A stretch of 37,227 nt of DNA from a virus. The stretch is taken from IMG/VR virus record IMGVR_UViG_3300025011_000104, positions 1 to 37,227 of that record; one strand, 5' to 3'. A program made the translations under genes and the position numbers. Numbering within the stretch: the first letter of the stretch is position 1; every line of letters starts with the position of its first letter. Below the pieces are notes generated by a model that was not told the origin of the DNA, did not search any database, and was given only the letters and a program-made list of their open reading frames with translations. This document shows positions 8,864-16,186 of the stretch, piece by piece.

Positions 8864-9598
8864 ATGCCGATTGACGTACAGGACATTTATTTCGCGTACA
8901 CCGCCGACGGCAACACCACGATATTCCCGTACCAGTGCCGCATTTTTGCCGCCGGCAACCTGCAGGTAAGCGTTGCCGGCGTGCTGAAAACTCTGGGGGT
9001 GGATTACACCGTATCGGGCGCCGGCGGCAACGAAGGGGGCGACGTTACCTTTGTGCCAGCCGCCACGCCGGCGGCAGCTGCCAAGGTGGAGATCGAGCGG
9101 GTGCTTACCTTCGACCGGTCGACCGACTACACCGGCGCCGGCAATTGGCGGCCCGACGTGGTGAATCAGGACCAGGATTACCAGACCGCGCTGCTGCAGC
9201 AGATGAATGCCGTGCTGTCTCGTACCATCAAATTGCCGGGCGATGCAGCCTATGCCCAGGTATTGCCGGACGCAGCCGGCCGGGCCAATACCTTGCTGGG
9301 ATTCAACGCCAACGGCGATCTGGAACTGAAAACCGCCAGCTATACCATCATCGTGCAGGCGGGCGCCGCTGGCGCCGCATCGCTGACCCTGGCCGATGCC
9401 AGCGCCGGCCCGGCCGTGGCACAGCTGCCGGCAGCCGGCGAAGTGATCGTCATCAAAACCGACGCCACCGAAAACGCGGTAACCGTCACGCCGCTGGAAG
9501 GGCACACCGTCTGCCGCGAAGCAACCATTGACCTGACACTGCAGGATGAAGCAATTCACCTGAAATTCAACGGTACCAACTGGTACCGGATTGGCTAG
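8864..9598 (+). CDS. tail-fibre/tailspike adaptor protein (T7 gp17 N-terminal-like), 244 aa
   Basis: The first ~130 residues follow the pattern of the podovirus tail-fibre N-terminal domain: an aromatic/polar beta opening (YFAYTADGNTTIFPY), then LGVDYTVSGAG, GGDVTF, KVEIERVLTFDRSTDY and a final helical QDQDYQTALLQQMNAVL. That domain attaches fibres or spikes to the tail tube. The remainder is a beta-rich Ala/Gly domain ending in NWYRIG. There is no receptor-binding region of normal length, so it probably serves as an adaptor for the separate tailspike encoded at 10125. It is preceded by AAAGGGGG and starts at ATG 8864. Confidence 0.75.
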   Translation: MPIDVQDIYFAYTADGNTTIFPYQCRIFAAGNLQVSVAGVLKTLGVDYTVSGAGGNEGGDVTFVPAATPAAAAKVEIERVLTFDRSTDYTGAGNWRPDVVNQDQDYQTALLQQMNAVLSRTIKLPGDAAYAQVLPDAAGRANTLLGFNANGDLELKTASYTIIVQAGAAGAASLTLADASAGPAVAQLPAAGEVIVIKTDATENAVTVTPLEGHTVCREATIDLTLQDEAIHLKFNGTNWYRIG

Positions 9599-9612
9599 GA
9601 AAGGGGCGACAC

Positions 9613-10128
9613 ATGCCGGAAATAAACCGGGCCAGGCTGCTGGCTCAACTGAAAGACGATGAAGGATTCAGGGCGAAAGCGTACCCGGATAAAAAACAAT
9701 GGTCGTACGGCTACGGCTGCCGCGCGCCCGGCAAAGACGCGACCATCACCGAACCGGCAGCGGCCGAACTGGTGAAGCAGCACATGAAAGATGCCATTGG
9801 CCATTTCAACCGGATCTTCGCCGGCCACCTGGACAAGTTCAACGACGTGCGCGCCGAAGCGTTCATCAACATGATCTTCAACATGGGACCCGGCCGCAAG
9901 GGCGACCCCGGCGCCGGCGGCATGCTGTCCTTTGTGAACACCCTGAACCTGATTTACAAAAACAAATACCCGCCCTGGCTGCAGGTGGCCGCCAACTTGA
10001 AACGCTCGCTATGGTTTCAGCAGGTGGACGACAGCGGCGACAGCGACGGGCCGGGACCGGACCAGGGGCGCGGCGAACGGATTGTCGAAGAAGTGGCAAC
10101 CGGCGTAAAGAAAGGAGTAATCACATGA
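9613..10128 (+). CDS. endolysin, T4-lysozyme type (glycoside hydrolase family 24), 171 aa
   Basis: This enzyme hydrolyses the glycan strands of peptidoglycan at host lysis. The catalytic Glu lies in DDEGFRAKAY (E17), and the second acidic residue is D26 in PDKKQWSYGYG, nine residues later as in T4 lysozyme (E11/D20). The third position of the usual triad appears to be Ser31 rather than Thr. The helical body includes RAEAFINMIFNMG, typical of GH24. No signal peptide or SAR segment is visible, so a holin is needed for export. AGGAAAGG precedes ATG 9613, and its stop overlaps the tailspike start (ATGA at 10125-10128). Confidence 0.9.
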   Translation: MPEINRARLLAQLKDDEGFRAKAYPDKKQWSYGYGCRAPGKDATITEPAAAELVKQHMKDAIGHFNRIFAGHLDKFNDVRAEAFINMIFNMGPGRKGDPGAGGMLSFVNTLNLIYKNKYPPWLQVAANLKRSLWFQQVDDSGDSDGPGPDQGRGERIVEEVATGVKKGVIT

Positions 10129-12272
10129 AACTGAAACGATACGATTTTATAGCGTTCCTGCTGGCGCTGCTGTTGGCCGTGCCGGCCATCGCTGCCGACG
10201 CGACCATGAAAACCAGCGACCTGATAACAAAAGGGCCATGGGTGGATGTGCGCGGCTTTTCCAGCCTTTCTGCAGCAAAATCATATGCCATAACAAACAG
10301 CAAGCCGCTGCACATAACGAAACAGGTAGCCATTACCACAGACACCGACCTTTCGGCAGTCCCTGAAATTGATGTGATTCAGGGGGGATCTTTCAATGTA
10401 AGCGCCGGCGCAACACTAACCTTGCCACTCAATTTTCACGCGGGGTATACCAAGGTTTTTTATGGCGACGGGTCGGTAACCGGATTGCAAGTTTATTTTC
10501 CAAATCATTGGGGAGCAAAAGGCGATGACTCGACCGACTGCACGGCAGCCATAAATAAGGCGGCAACTGCTGCCGGATCTGCCTGGACTGTCAAATTTCC
10601 ACAAGGGATATATCGTGTAACTGCAAGCGGCAGTAACTATGCAGTTACTTTTTATGGCGGGGTTCAAGGGGTGTCCCCCAAGGGAACCATTATTAAAAAT
10701 GTCGGCACCGGTCATGCTGTCAAAATTATTGGTGACAGCGATTCATCAGGCACTTTTTACTTTTCACGAATAGAAAACTTTTCAGTGGTCGGTAACGCAT
10801 CATCGGGAAACGGGATATCATTAAACCCCGATGCGGACACCGCCAATATTAATCGGGCGCCGGCTTACAGCCAGTTTACCAACGTCGATTCAACCGGTCA
10901 CGGCGGTCACGGTTTGGTGCATCGCTACGCGTGGGCAACTCGATATACTAACTGTAAATTCCGCGACAATGGCGGCTTGGGGGTCTTTCTCCATGACGGC
11001 CAGTACAGCGAGCACAATAATATTATTTTTCTTAATTGCGAGTCTCGATGGAATGGCGGCACGGGCGATGCTTCTGCAGACTTTACAAAGGGGGGGGTTC
11101 GGATTAGTGGCACGGCAGCGGGCGTATACTGGCTGGGTGGAGTGGTGGAATCGAACAACGCCTGGGGATTTATTGTCGGCGCAGATGCGAACTATGCCGC
11201 GCGAAAAGTCGTAATCCGCGACGTATACGGTGAAGGCAGCCCTAGTACCTCTGTTGCCTCAGCAACTGGCGGATTCTTATACTTGTCAGCAAAATACGAA
11301 GACGTCAGCGTGTCCAACTGTACTATTTACTATGGGGCACCGGTAGACAAAACCGGATATGCGTTCTATGTCGCAGATGTTTCAGACACTTCCCCCGGTT
11401 TCCGAGAATTTGACAACCAGGTTAAACCAGATGCCCGCGAGGGAACTGCTACCAGGGATTACGGGCTTATTTATGCAGAAAAGTGGAACGCATCTTTTGA
11501 AATTATCGACAAGGTTACCAACCGCGATTTTTCAGGGGCTAACAACTGGGTCAATGGAACCTTTAACGGTTACGATGCCGCCGGAGATTTGACGGTTGTA
11601 GCAGATGGCGCGGATCAGTACGCGTATCTTCCGATTACCAACATCAATAACGGCCAGGGGTTTGTGTACGGAAAGCGGTACGGTATTGTATATGACGCGA
11701 CCGCCAGCGGGCCGGTCTACCTGGCATCCTATACCAAGGCGACAAAACTGCCGCTTATCGTAAATGGAAATAACCAGGCCCATGAATTTGTCTGGATGGA
11801 AACGAACGCAAACCAAAACCTTTATATCTATGCCGACGATGCCGCAGTCGCCAACCTTGACAACATATCCATTTACGAGATCGGCGCCGGTAACCAGCCG
11901 CAAGGGCATCGTAATGGGCTATTAAGTGTAACGACCTTGCCATTCAACGCCAACTCCGACACGGCTCTGTTTATTGTGCCTGCGGGCAAGCAGTGCGTAT
12001 TAACCCATGCTATGATTGTTGCCGGTGCTGATGCCGGCGCCACTACCACAATCAGCATAGGATCGGAGGCGGCCACCTATGCCAACTTCATTCCAACTAA
12101 CACTTTAAGCAATCTTGACGCGGAAAACGACGCGGTAATACTGCACCCGGTGCCGAACACCACGCCGACAAAAGTAAAAAGCTACGCCGCAAACACGGTG
12201 ATTTATGCCCATGTTGCCAATCAGAGCGGAGGGGCAAGCAATAAGGTATACCTTTTTGGCATAGTCTATTGA
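10125..12272 (+). CDS. beta-helix tailspike / pectate-lyase-like protein with signal peptide, 715 aa
   Basis: The start at ATG 10125 has AAAGGAG ten bases upstream and an ATGA overlap with the endolysin. The N-terminus is a clear Sec signal peptide: basic MKLKR, a leucine-rich core, then AIAA before ADATM. Around residue 125, NHWGAKGDDSTDCTAAIN matches the opening of pectate-lyase-3 type right-handed beta-helix proteins, and the following ~350 residues look like beta-helix coils. The C-terminal ~120 residues form a separate beta domain that could be a trimerisation or adhesion cap. Codon use is more AT-rich than in the neighbours, suggesting exchange. A virion tailspike is the likely role, but a signal peptide is unexpected there, so a secreted lysogenic-conversion protein is possible. 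Confidence 0.7.
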   Translation: MKLKRYDFIAFLLALLLAVPAIAADATMKTSDLITKGPWVDVRGFSSLSAAKSYAITNSKPLHITKQVAITTDTDLSAVPEIDVIQGGSFNVSAGATLTLPLNFHAGYTKVFYGDGSVTGLQVYFPNHWGAKGDDSTDCTAAINKAATAAGSAWTVKFPQGIYRVTASGSNYAVTFYGGVQGVSPKGTIIKNVGTGHAVKIIGDSDSSGTFYFSRIENFSVVGNASSGNGISLNPDADTANINRAPAYSQFTNVDSTGHGGHGLVHRYAWATRYTNCKFRDNGGLGVFLHDGQYSEHNNIIFLNCESRWNGGTGDASADFTKGGVRISGTAAGVYWLGGVVESNNAWGFIVGADANYAARKVVIRDVYGEGSPSTSVASATGGFLYLSAKYEDVSVSNCTIYYGAPVDKTGYAFYVADVSDTSPGFREFDNQVKPDAREGTATRDYGLIYAEKWNASFEIIDKVTNRDFSGANNWVNGTFNGYDAAGDLTVVADGADQYAYLPITNINNGQGFVYGKRYGIVYDATASGPVYLASYTKATKLPLIVNGNNQAHEFVWMETNANQNLYIYADDAAVANLDNISIYEIGAGNQPQGHRNGLLSVTTLPFNANSDTALFIVPAGKQCVLTHAMIVAGADAGATTTISIGSEAATYANFIPTNTLSNLDAENDAVILHPVPNTTPTKVKSYAANTVIYAHVANQSGGASNKVYLFGIVY

Positions 12273-12305
12273 GCGTGGCTTTTTGTGGATGTTGAAAAAA
12301 CAAAA

Positions 12306-12334
12306 AAGGCTTCACGGAATCCCCGCGAAGCCTT
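12306..12334. terminator. bidirectional Rho-independent terminator beside attP
   Basis: The arms AAGGCTTC and GAAGCCTT form a hairpin. On the minus strand it is followed directly by a T-rich tract (TTTTGTTTTTTC), and on the plus strand by a weaker TGATTTT. It ends the late operon and also lies eight bases beyond the CCA of the tRNA-Phe copy in attP, so after integration it would terminate the restored host tRNA gene. Confidence 0.8.
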
Positions 12335-12342
12335 GATTTTAC

Positions 12343-12387
12343 TGGTGCCCAGGGACGGAATCGAACCGCCGACACGAGGATTTTCAG
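12343..12387 (-). other. attP: attP core: copy of the 3' half of tRNA-Phe
   Basis: The 45 bases, read on the minus strand, start with CTGAAAATCC (anticodon loop, anticodon GAA) and continue through the variable and T arms (GGTTCGATTCC) to the acceptor end GGGCACCA. Only the 3' half of the tRNA is present, with phage genes on both sides, as expected for attP rather than a tRNA gene or attL/attR. The integrase gene is immediately adjacent, and its stop codon lies inside the core. This identifies the host target as the tRNA-Phe gene. Confidence 0.9.
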
Positions 12388-13517
12388 ATTTTAGGGCGGG
12401 TTTGTGCAGCCTTGGCTGTGGCTGGTTTGCGCTTTTTTGAAACATCTGCTGTGGATTTCGCTTTTTTCTTTTCTGTTGCCGGCTTTCCTTCGGTGAAGAG
12501 GCTGAATTTTGCTGCTTCGTTGTCCAGGTAGTTAGCGACGTGGGTGTATCCTTCGGTTACGTGGCTGGTGCTGTGACCCATGATGTACTGTACCTGGCGC
12601 AGGCCGAGGCCGGCTACAATGGCATGCGTGCCGAAGTTGTGCCGCAATAGGTGGTGATATACCCTTTTGTCTATTCCGGCGGCGGCAGCGGCTCGTTTCA
12701 GCGCTTTTCGGATTCCTTGATAGGGTTTGTTCTTGTTTTTCGGGTTCAGGAACAGGTGCCCGCTTTTCACATTCTTTAACCGTTCTTCCAGCGCCTGGCG
12801 CAGTCGGCTGGTAAGAATTGGTACGATTCTTTCCTTGTTGCCCTTGCCTCGCACGTATATGCAGTTGAACTGCAGGTCTATGTCTTCGGCACGCAGGCCG
12901 AAGTATGTTTCATCACCCAGGGCTTCGGAGCGGCGTAGGCCGGCGTCATTGTACAGCAGGAAGATGGCGCGGTATTCCTGTTCAATAAAGCGCAGCATGG
13001 CGGTTACTTCGTTTGGGTGCAGGGGGCGCGGCTTGGGTGCTTTGGTCTGTTTGGCGGGAAAGAGGCGTACCTTGACGGGCTCGCAGTAATGGTGATCGGC
13101 GCACCAGCGGAGGAAGCCGGAGAAATAGGAGAGATGTTTGTTGATGGTCCGTTTGGATAGTTTCAATTCCAGCTGCCGGGCCTTGAATTGCTCGATGATC
13201 AGGCCGGATATTTCGGCCAGGTACATGGTGCCAAAGTAATTGACCAAATGCACCAGGGCGGTTTCCAGATCCTTGACGGTGCTGGCGGCATGGTCGTTTC
13301 GATATTGCGCTTTCCAGTCGGGCAGTAACTGGAAAACCTTGGGGTTGATGGTGGGTACCGGCTCGCGGCGGGAGACGCGCACCATCTCCATGTGGAAGGC
13401 GTGCGCGCCCGCTTCGGTTCCGGGAAAGTGGCGCTGGGGACGGCGGCCGTTGCGACCTTCGGGGCGCCAGTCTACCAGGTAGCAGTTTTCGTGTTTGGGG
13501 CATTTGCGGACGGCCAT
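12384..13517 (-). CDS. int: tyrosine integrase, 377 aa
   Basis: This site-specific recombinase integrates the phage at the tRNA-Phe gene. The C-terminal catalytic domain carries the tyrosine-recombinase set: Arg in NDAGLRRSE (~R195), Lys in VRGKGNKER, HHLLR (~H289/R292), GHST (~H315) and the nucleophile in EGYTH (~Y324). The N-terminal ~165 residues include a SAM-like core-binding domain with TVKDLETALVHLVNYFG. I prefer the ATG at 13517, which follows GGTGAT; an in-frame ATG at 13544 has no ribosome site and overlaps the upstream gene. The TGA stop (12384-12386) lies within the attP core, so it survives integration. The gene is co-oriented with the repressor. Confidence 0.9.
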   Translation of the reverse strand: MAVRKCPKHENCYLVDWRPEGRNGRRPQRHFPGTEAGAHAFHMEMVRVSRREPVPTINPKVFQLLPDWKAQYRNDHAASTVKDLETALVHLVNYFGTMYLAEISGLIIEQFKARQLELKLSKRTINKHLSYFSGFLRWCADHHYCEPVKVRLFPAKQTKAPKPRPLHPNEVTAMLRFIEQEYRAIFLLYNDAGLRRSEALGDETYFGLRAEDIDLQFNCIYVRGKGNKERIVPILTSRLRQALEERLKNVKSGHLFLNPKNKNKPYQGIRKALKRAAAAAGIDKRVYHHLLRHNFGTHAIVAGLGLRQVQYIMGHSTSHVTEGYTHVANYLDNEAAKFSLFTEGKPATEKKKAKSTADVSKKRKPATAKAAQTRPKI

Positions 13518-13521
13518 TAGA

Positions 13522-13977
13522 TCACCGTATTGTCTGGGGACCATAAATACGGTCTATGTAAAATAAAATTTCATTTAAAAAGTAATCATCTTTTGCTAAA
13601 TACGAATCAAAGGTTGCCTTCGCGGCATTGGCACCACTCATCATGTCATATTCATGTTTTTTGCTGTCTAGCTTAAAGTGTGAAAGTAGTTCTAGCGACG
13701 AAATTTCGTACAGCAAAGCCAAAACCTTCCATGACTTGTTAAGCATTTCAGTCTTATCTCGTTCTCCAAGCATGCAAATAAATTCAATCGATAGTCTTTG
13801 GCAATAGCCAAATAAATAATAATCACAGAATAAGTGTGTTGGGTATTTGCCGTTATTATGCTTTTTGATGTATTTAAAAAAAGGATAAATTTTTTTGTGT
13901 GCTTCAATAACATCTGGCTCGACTAAACCAAAGATGTTGCACATTATGTTTTTGCACATGGTCCGGAAAAAACCCAT
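13522..13977 (-). CDS. protein of unknown function between repressor and integrase, 151 aa
   Basis: The ATG at 13977 overlaps the repressor stop (GTGATGG), indicating coupling; a GTG three bases earlier is also possible. The product is rich in Phe, Tyr, Ile, Cys and Lys and largely helical, with no signal peptide or clear membrane span. Codon use is strikingly AT-rich compared with the integrase and the rest of the genome. Being in the lysogeny operon it should be expressed from the prophage, so an accessory 'moron' role such as superinfection exclusion or phage defence is plausible. That is inference from context, and no family was recognised. Confidence 0.65.
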   Translation of the reverse strand: MGFFRTMCKNIMCNIFGLVEPDVIEAHKKIYPFFKYIKKHNNGKYPTHLFCDYYLFGYCQRLSIEFICMLGERDKTEMLNKSWKVLALLYEISSLELLSHFKLDSKKHEYDMMSGANAAKATFDSYLAKDDYFLNEILFYIDRIYGPQTIR

Positions 13978-14393
13978 CACCCAGCCTCTTTGTCTTCGCG
14001 TTGTTTTAGTAAATCCCGCAGCAGTTTCTCTTTTTCAACACTAAGGCGAATATCTTTCTTAGTGTCGTCATCCATTGCCTCCATAACTTTTATCACCGCT
14101 TGTATCTGTGAATCGGGATGCAGAAATCCGTATTTTGTTTCCGGTTCTGCAACCAGGGAGGATCGAAGCATTTCACCTCTTCCAGTCCGCAGCCAATCCT
14201 CAGAAATTCCACGTTTTGTAAACACATTGTAGTCGGCAATCTTGCCGCGCGCTTTCCAGGCCGAAAGTGTTTTGTTGCTTACACCAAGCCAGTCCGCAAG
14301 TTCTTTGTCTTCGTGAAAACCAAAATGGTTTTTTAGTTCTGAGACTACACTGAAGACAGGATGTAGATTTTTTGTTGACATTTTGTAGATCAT
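13977..14393 (-). CDS. CI-type lysogeny repressor, 138 aa
   Basis: The N-terminal half contains a helix-turn-helix, KELADWLGVSNKTLSAWKAR (about residues 30-49), followed by GISEDWLRTGRGEM. This is the pattern of the phage CI repressor HTH family (as in phage 186-like repressors), in which a 'DWL.tG.G' segment closes the domain. The C-terminal ~60 residues are a charged helix (MEAMDDDTKKDIRLSVEKEK), probably for dimerisation. There is no S24 peptidase domain, so RecA-stimulated self-cleavage is not expected and induction must use another route. The start at 14393 has AAGG upstream. It is transcribed away from the early genes across a 71-bp operator region. Confidence 0.8.
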   Translation of the reverse strand: MIYKMSTKNLHPVFSVVSELKNHFGFHEDKELADWLGVSNKTLSAWKARGKIADYNVFTKRGISEDWLRTGRGEMLRSSLVAEPETKYGFLHPDSQIQAVIKVMEAMDDDTKKDIRLSVEKEKLLRDLLKQREDKEAG

Positions 14394-14418
14394 AATGTAG
14401 CCTTGGGTTTAAGTGAAT

Positions 14419-14433
14419 CCCGCGTTACGCGGG
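14419..14433. promoter_or_regulatory. perfect palindrome, candidate repressor operator
   Basis: CCCGCGTTACGCGGG is a perfect 6-bp inverted repeat with a TTA centre, placed in the middle of the 71-bp divergent region between the repressor and the rightward early gene at 14465. It would overlap promoters firing in both directions. Operator function is inferred from position and symmetry. Confidence 0.5.
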
Positions 14434-14464
14434 CAAAGAATACCACAACCGTGAGGAAATTGTC

Positions 14465-14689
14465 ATGCCGAAAAAAGCGGAACACAAAACACGGGAGCGT
14501 GACGAGAAGTTCAGGCTTTTGCTGGTGCGCATCCCGATTGAGCGTAACGACGAGCTAGAGGAGGCGTCGAAGGAGTTGGGACTTGATGCCACCAAGTATG
14601 TGCGGATGCAGGCGCTTGGCGCGCTGAACCGCCGTAAAGGCCCGGTGTTTCCGCATCAACAATACGCCGAGGCCATAAGTCAGCCATAG
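14465..14689 (+). CDS. small RHH-like DNA-binding protein, 74 aa
   Basis: This is the first rightward early gene, with GTGAGGA seven bases before ATG 14465. The middle of the protein (RLLLVRIPIERNDELEEASKE, abbreviated to its key features: a beta strand followed by a helix, then LGLDATKYVRMQALG) fits a ribbon-helix-helix fold of the Arc/CopG type, flanked by a basic N-terminus. It sits opposite the repressor, the usual place for a Cro-like antirepressor. A DNA-binding role is inferred from the predicted fold and position, because no diagnostic motif is conserved across RHH proteins. Confidence 0.55.
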   Translation: MPKKAEHKTRERDEKFRLLLVRIPIERNDELEEASKELGLDATKYVRMQALGALNRRKGPVFPHQQYAEAISQP

Positions 14690-14735
14690 GCAGTTAATGA
14701 GACAGCAGCACCACCAACCAAAGGAGGGAATGAAG

Positions 14736-15011
14736 ATGCCTGAAGAACAGAAAAACCAGGACGTGAGGATCGTAGTACTGCAACGCGGCTTTGTAGCGGT
14801 CGGCCGGTTCACCCAGGATGGCGAACAGTGCCGGCTGGAAGATGCTGCAATTATTCGCCGCTGGGGAACTACCAAGGGCTTGGGCCAGATTGCCGCCGAT
14901 GGCCCAACTTCAAACACGATTCTCGATAAATCCCCTGCCCTTCGTTTTCACGCGCTGACCGTCATTACCACAATCGATTGTGAGGCCGGAAAATGGAACG
15001 CCCATTTATAG
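14736..15011 (+). CDS. early protein of unknown function, 91 aa
   Basis: The ATG at 14736 is best spaced from the strong AAGGAGGG site (14721-14728); the ATG at 14730 would be too close to it. The product begins acidic (MPEEQKNQDV), continues with beta-type sequence (RIVVLQRGFVAVGRFTQDG) and contains IIRRWGTTKGLGQIA, which resembles short phage proteins encoded next to replication or regulatory genes. No catalytic motif is visible. The 3' end overlaps the start of the DG/YG-repeat frame at 14993. Function unknown. Confidence 0.6.
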   Translation: MPEEQKNQDVRIVVLQRGFVAVGRFTQDGEQCRLEDAAIIRRWGTTKGLGQIAADGPTSNTILDKSPALRFHALTVITTIDCEAGKWNAHL

Positions 15012-15202
15012 GCGAAAATAGCCAGAGTACTGGCGTAAAGGATGGCTATGGCGATGGCGATGGCTATGGCTATGGCGATGGCGATGGCTATGGCTATGGC
15101 GATGGCTATGGCTATGGCTATGGCTATGGCGATGGCGATGGCGATGGCTATGGCGATGGCTATGGCTATGGCGATGGCGATGGCTATGGCGATGGCTATT
15201 AA
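14993..15202 (+). CDS. repeat peptide of alternating DG and YG dipeptides, 69 aa, putative
   Basis: ATG 14993 opens a frame with a normal 16-residue lead-in (MERPFIGENSQSTGVK) followed by about 27 Asp-Gly or Tyr-Gly dipeptides up to TAA at 15200. The stop falls exactly at the end of the repeat and is followed by a terminator seven bases on, which favours this frame over the overlapping Met-Ala frame that runs past the terminator. There is only a weak ribosome site, and the start overlaps the upstream gene by 19 bases, allowing coupling. The peptide would be disordered, acidic and aromatic. Function unknown, and the expression itself is uncertain. Confidence 0.4.
   Translation: MERPFIGENSQSTGVKDGYGDGDGYGYGDGDGYGYGDGYGYGYGYGDGDGDGYGDGYGYGDGDGYGDGY
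15041..15199 (+). repeat. hexanucleotide tandem repeat, GATGGC/TATGGC
   Basis: About 26.5 head-to-tail hexamers, each either GATGGC or TATGGC, in an irregular two-letter order with no other variant in the array. Only the first base of each unit varies. Every reading frame across it stays open on at least four of the six frames. Six-base units keep the frame if copy number changes. Confidence 0.95.
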
Positions 15203-15208
15203 GAGCAC

Positions 15209-15239
15209 GGGAAGCGGGCAAGCCTGCTTCCCTGTTTTT
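15209..15239 (+). terminator. Rho-independent terminator after the hexamer repeat
   Basis: Hairpin GGGAAGC / GCTTCCC with an inner GGC-AA-GCC, followed by TGTTTTT. It would end the first early transcript after the repeat peptide, 20 bases before the next gene's ribosome site. Confidence 0.75.
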
Positions 15240-15259
15240 ACAGCAACAGGAGGGGGCAG

Positions 15260-15643
15260 ATGGAAAAGCTGATCGAGGTTAGCGCTGACATTATTCGTGA
15301 ACTGCCGGACATGCGGGCGACAATCCGTACTTGCATTCTGGTTTCCGGATTACCACTTAAAGCAGTTGCTTATGAGCTGGATATAAAACCCGATCATCTT
15401 AGCAAGATGATCAATCCTTCCGAAGATCCCCGCCACTTCCCCCCCAACAAGATCGAAAAATTAATGCAGGTGTGTAACAACCACGTGCCGCTTTTGTGGC
15501 TCTTGTTCCGTATGGGATTCGACCAGCCGCGCACCGTTGGCACGCTACAGGACGAAAACGCCCGCCTTAAATCTGAAATCAAGCGCCTGCAGAGCGACCA
15601 CAATCACGTCATGAATATTTTTAAAAACATCGAGGTTCGCTAG
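15260..15643 (+). CDS. CII-like helix-turn-helix regulator, 127 aa
   Basis: AGGAGGGGG lies six bases before ATG 15260. Residues ~33-50 (LPLKAVAYELDIKPDHLSKM) form a helix-turn-helix of the type found in CII/phage regulatory proteins. The following segment (SEDPRHFPPNKIEKLMQVCN...WLLFRMG) matches the 'minimum unit for regulator choice' arrangement seen in phage CII-like or DUF1804-like families. The C-terminal ~35 residues form a coiled coil (LQDENARLKSEIKRLQSD) suited to dimerisation. It probably controls lysogeny or early promoters. The stop overlaps the GTG of the next gene (TAGTG). Confidence 0.65.
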   Translation: MEKLIEVSADIIRELPDMRATIRTCILVSGLPLKAVAYELDIKPDHLSKMINPSEDPRHFPPNKIEKLMQVCNNHVPLLWLLFRMGFDQPRTVGTLQDENARLKSEIKRLQSDHNHVMNIFKNIEVR

Positions 15644-15897
15644 TGAGCATCGAGGAACAATTAGCGGCATTGACCGCCCGACTCGACGCCCTGGAACGGG
15701 AAAACGCCGTGTTGCGGGCAAAGGTGCCGCCTGAAACGCCGGCGGCTGGGCTGACGGCGCTGGAAGAAATGGAAATAAAGCAGCTTGCCCGGGACGTGCA
15801 CCGGATGATGAGCGTGCACGGCTCCAAGGGCTATGACATGGCGATGGCGCAGCACGGCCGCCGGACGTTGCGGCGCGGCTGGCAGATGGCCAATTGA
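15643..15897 (+). CDS. coiled-coil early protein, 84 aa
   Basis: This gene starts with GTG 15643, overlapping the previous TAG. The N-terminal ~32 residues are a leucine-heptad coiled coil (LAALTARLDALERENAVLR) and the C-terminal half is a second helical, basic region (AQHGRRTLRRGWQMAN). Size and composition suggest a nucleic-acid or partner-binding accessory protein coupled to the regulator upstream. No family was recognised. Confidence 0.6.
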   Translation: MSIEEQLAALTARLDALERENAVLRAKVPPETPAAGLTALEEMEIKQLARDVHRMMSVHGSKGYDMAMAQHGRRTLRRGWQMAN

Positions 15898-15914
15898 GCG
15901 AAAGGAGGGCGGGT

Positions 15915-16082
15915 ATGAAAGACCTTATCAAGGGGGCTGTTGGTTTGGGACTGACAATGGTGGTGCTGTATTGCCTGCTGATGGACACATTGCTGGCGAT
16001 CGATGAGCAGCTGTCCCGTCGGGAAGTGGATATGCCGGCTGGGCAGCGCGCCGAAGTGGTGGCGCGATGGGGGCAGCCATGA
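15915..16082 (+). CDS. small single-pass membrane protein, 55 aa
   Basis: AAAGGAGGGC precedes ATG 15915, a very strong ribosome site. Residues ~8-27 are hydrophobic (GAVGLGLTMVVLYCLLMDTL) and form one membrane span, followed by a charged ~28-residue tail. The stop overlaps the next ATG (ATGA at 16079-16082), so it is coupled to another tiny membrane protein. Function unknown; superinfection exclusion or a holin-like role would both fit. Confidence 0.6.
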   Translation: MKDLIKGAVGLGLTMVVLYCLLMDTLLAIDEQLSRREVDMPAGQRAEVVARWGQP

Positions 16083-16186
16083 TGCCGCAGTGGGTGGCCT
16101 TTGGAGTCGGGATGTTTTTTGGTGGCGCGATGGGGGTGCTGATCCTGTGGATGTTTCTGGTCAATAAGCGGGACGAGAAACCATGA
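16079..16186 (+). CDS. very small membrane protein, 35 aa
   Basis: The ATG at 16079 overlaps the preceding stop and its own TGA (16184-16186) overlaps the next ATG at 16183, so it is embedded in a chain of translationally coupled genes. Residues 5-28 are hydrophobic with GxxxG-like spacing (FGVGMFFGGAMGVLILW), followed by a charged NKRDEKP tail. It is almost certainly a single-pass membrane peptide. The coupling on both sides is the main argument that it is real. Confidence 0.6.
   Translation: MMPQWVAFGVGMFFGGAMGVLILWMFLVNKRDEKP

Noticed and set aside
12343-12387. tRNA-Phe gene
   Set aside because: Only the 3' half is present and no 5' half lies in the expected place; it is the attP core.
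15041-15199. CRISPR array
   Set aside because: The repeat has a 6-base unit without spacers. The heptamer arrays likewise have no spacers.
15042-15272. Met-Ala repeat protein on the plus strand and Ala-Ile or His-Arg/Ser repeat frames on the minus strand
   Set aside because: All follow from the hexamer array being open in several frames. The Met-Ala frame runs through the terminator and into the next gene.
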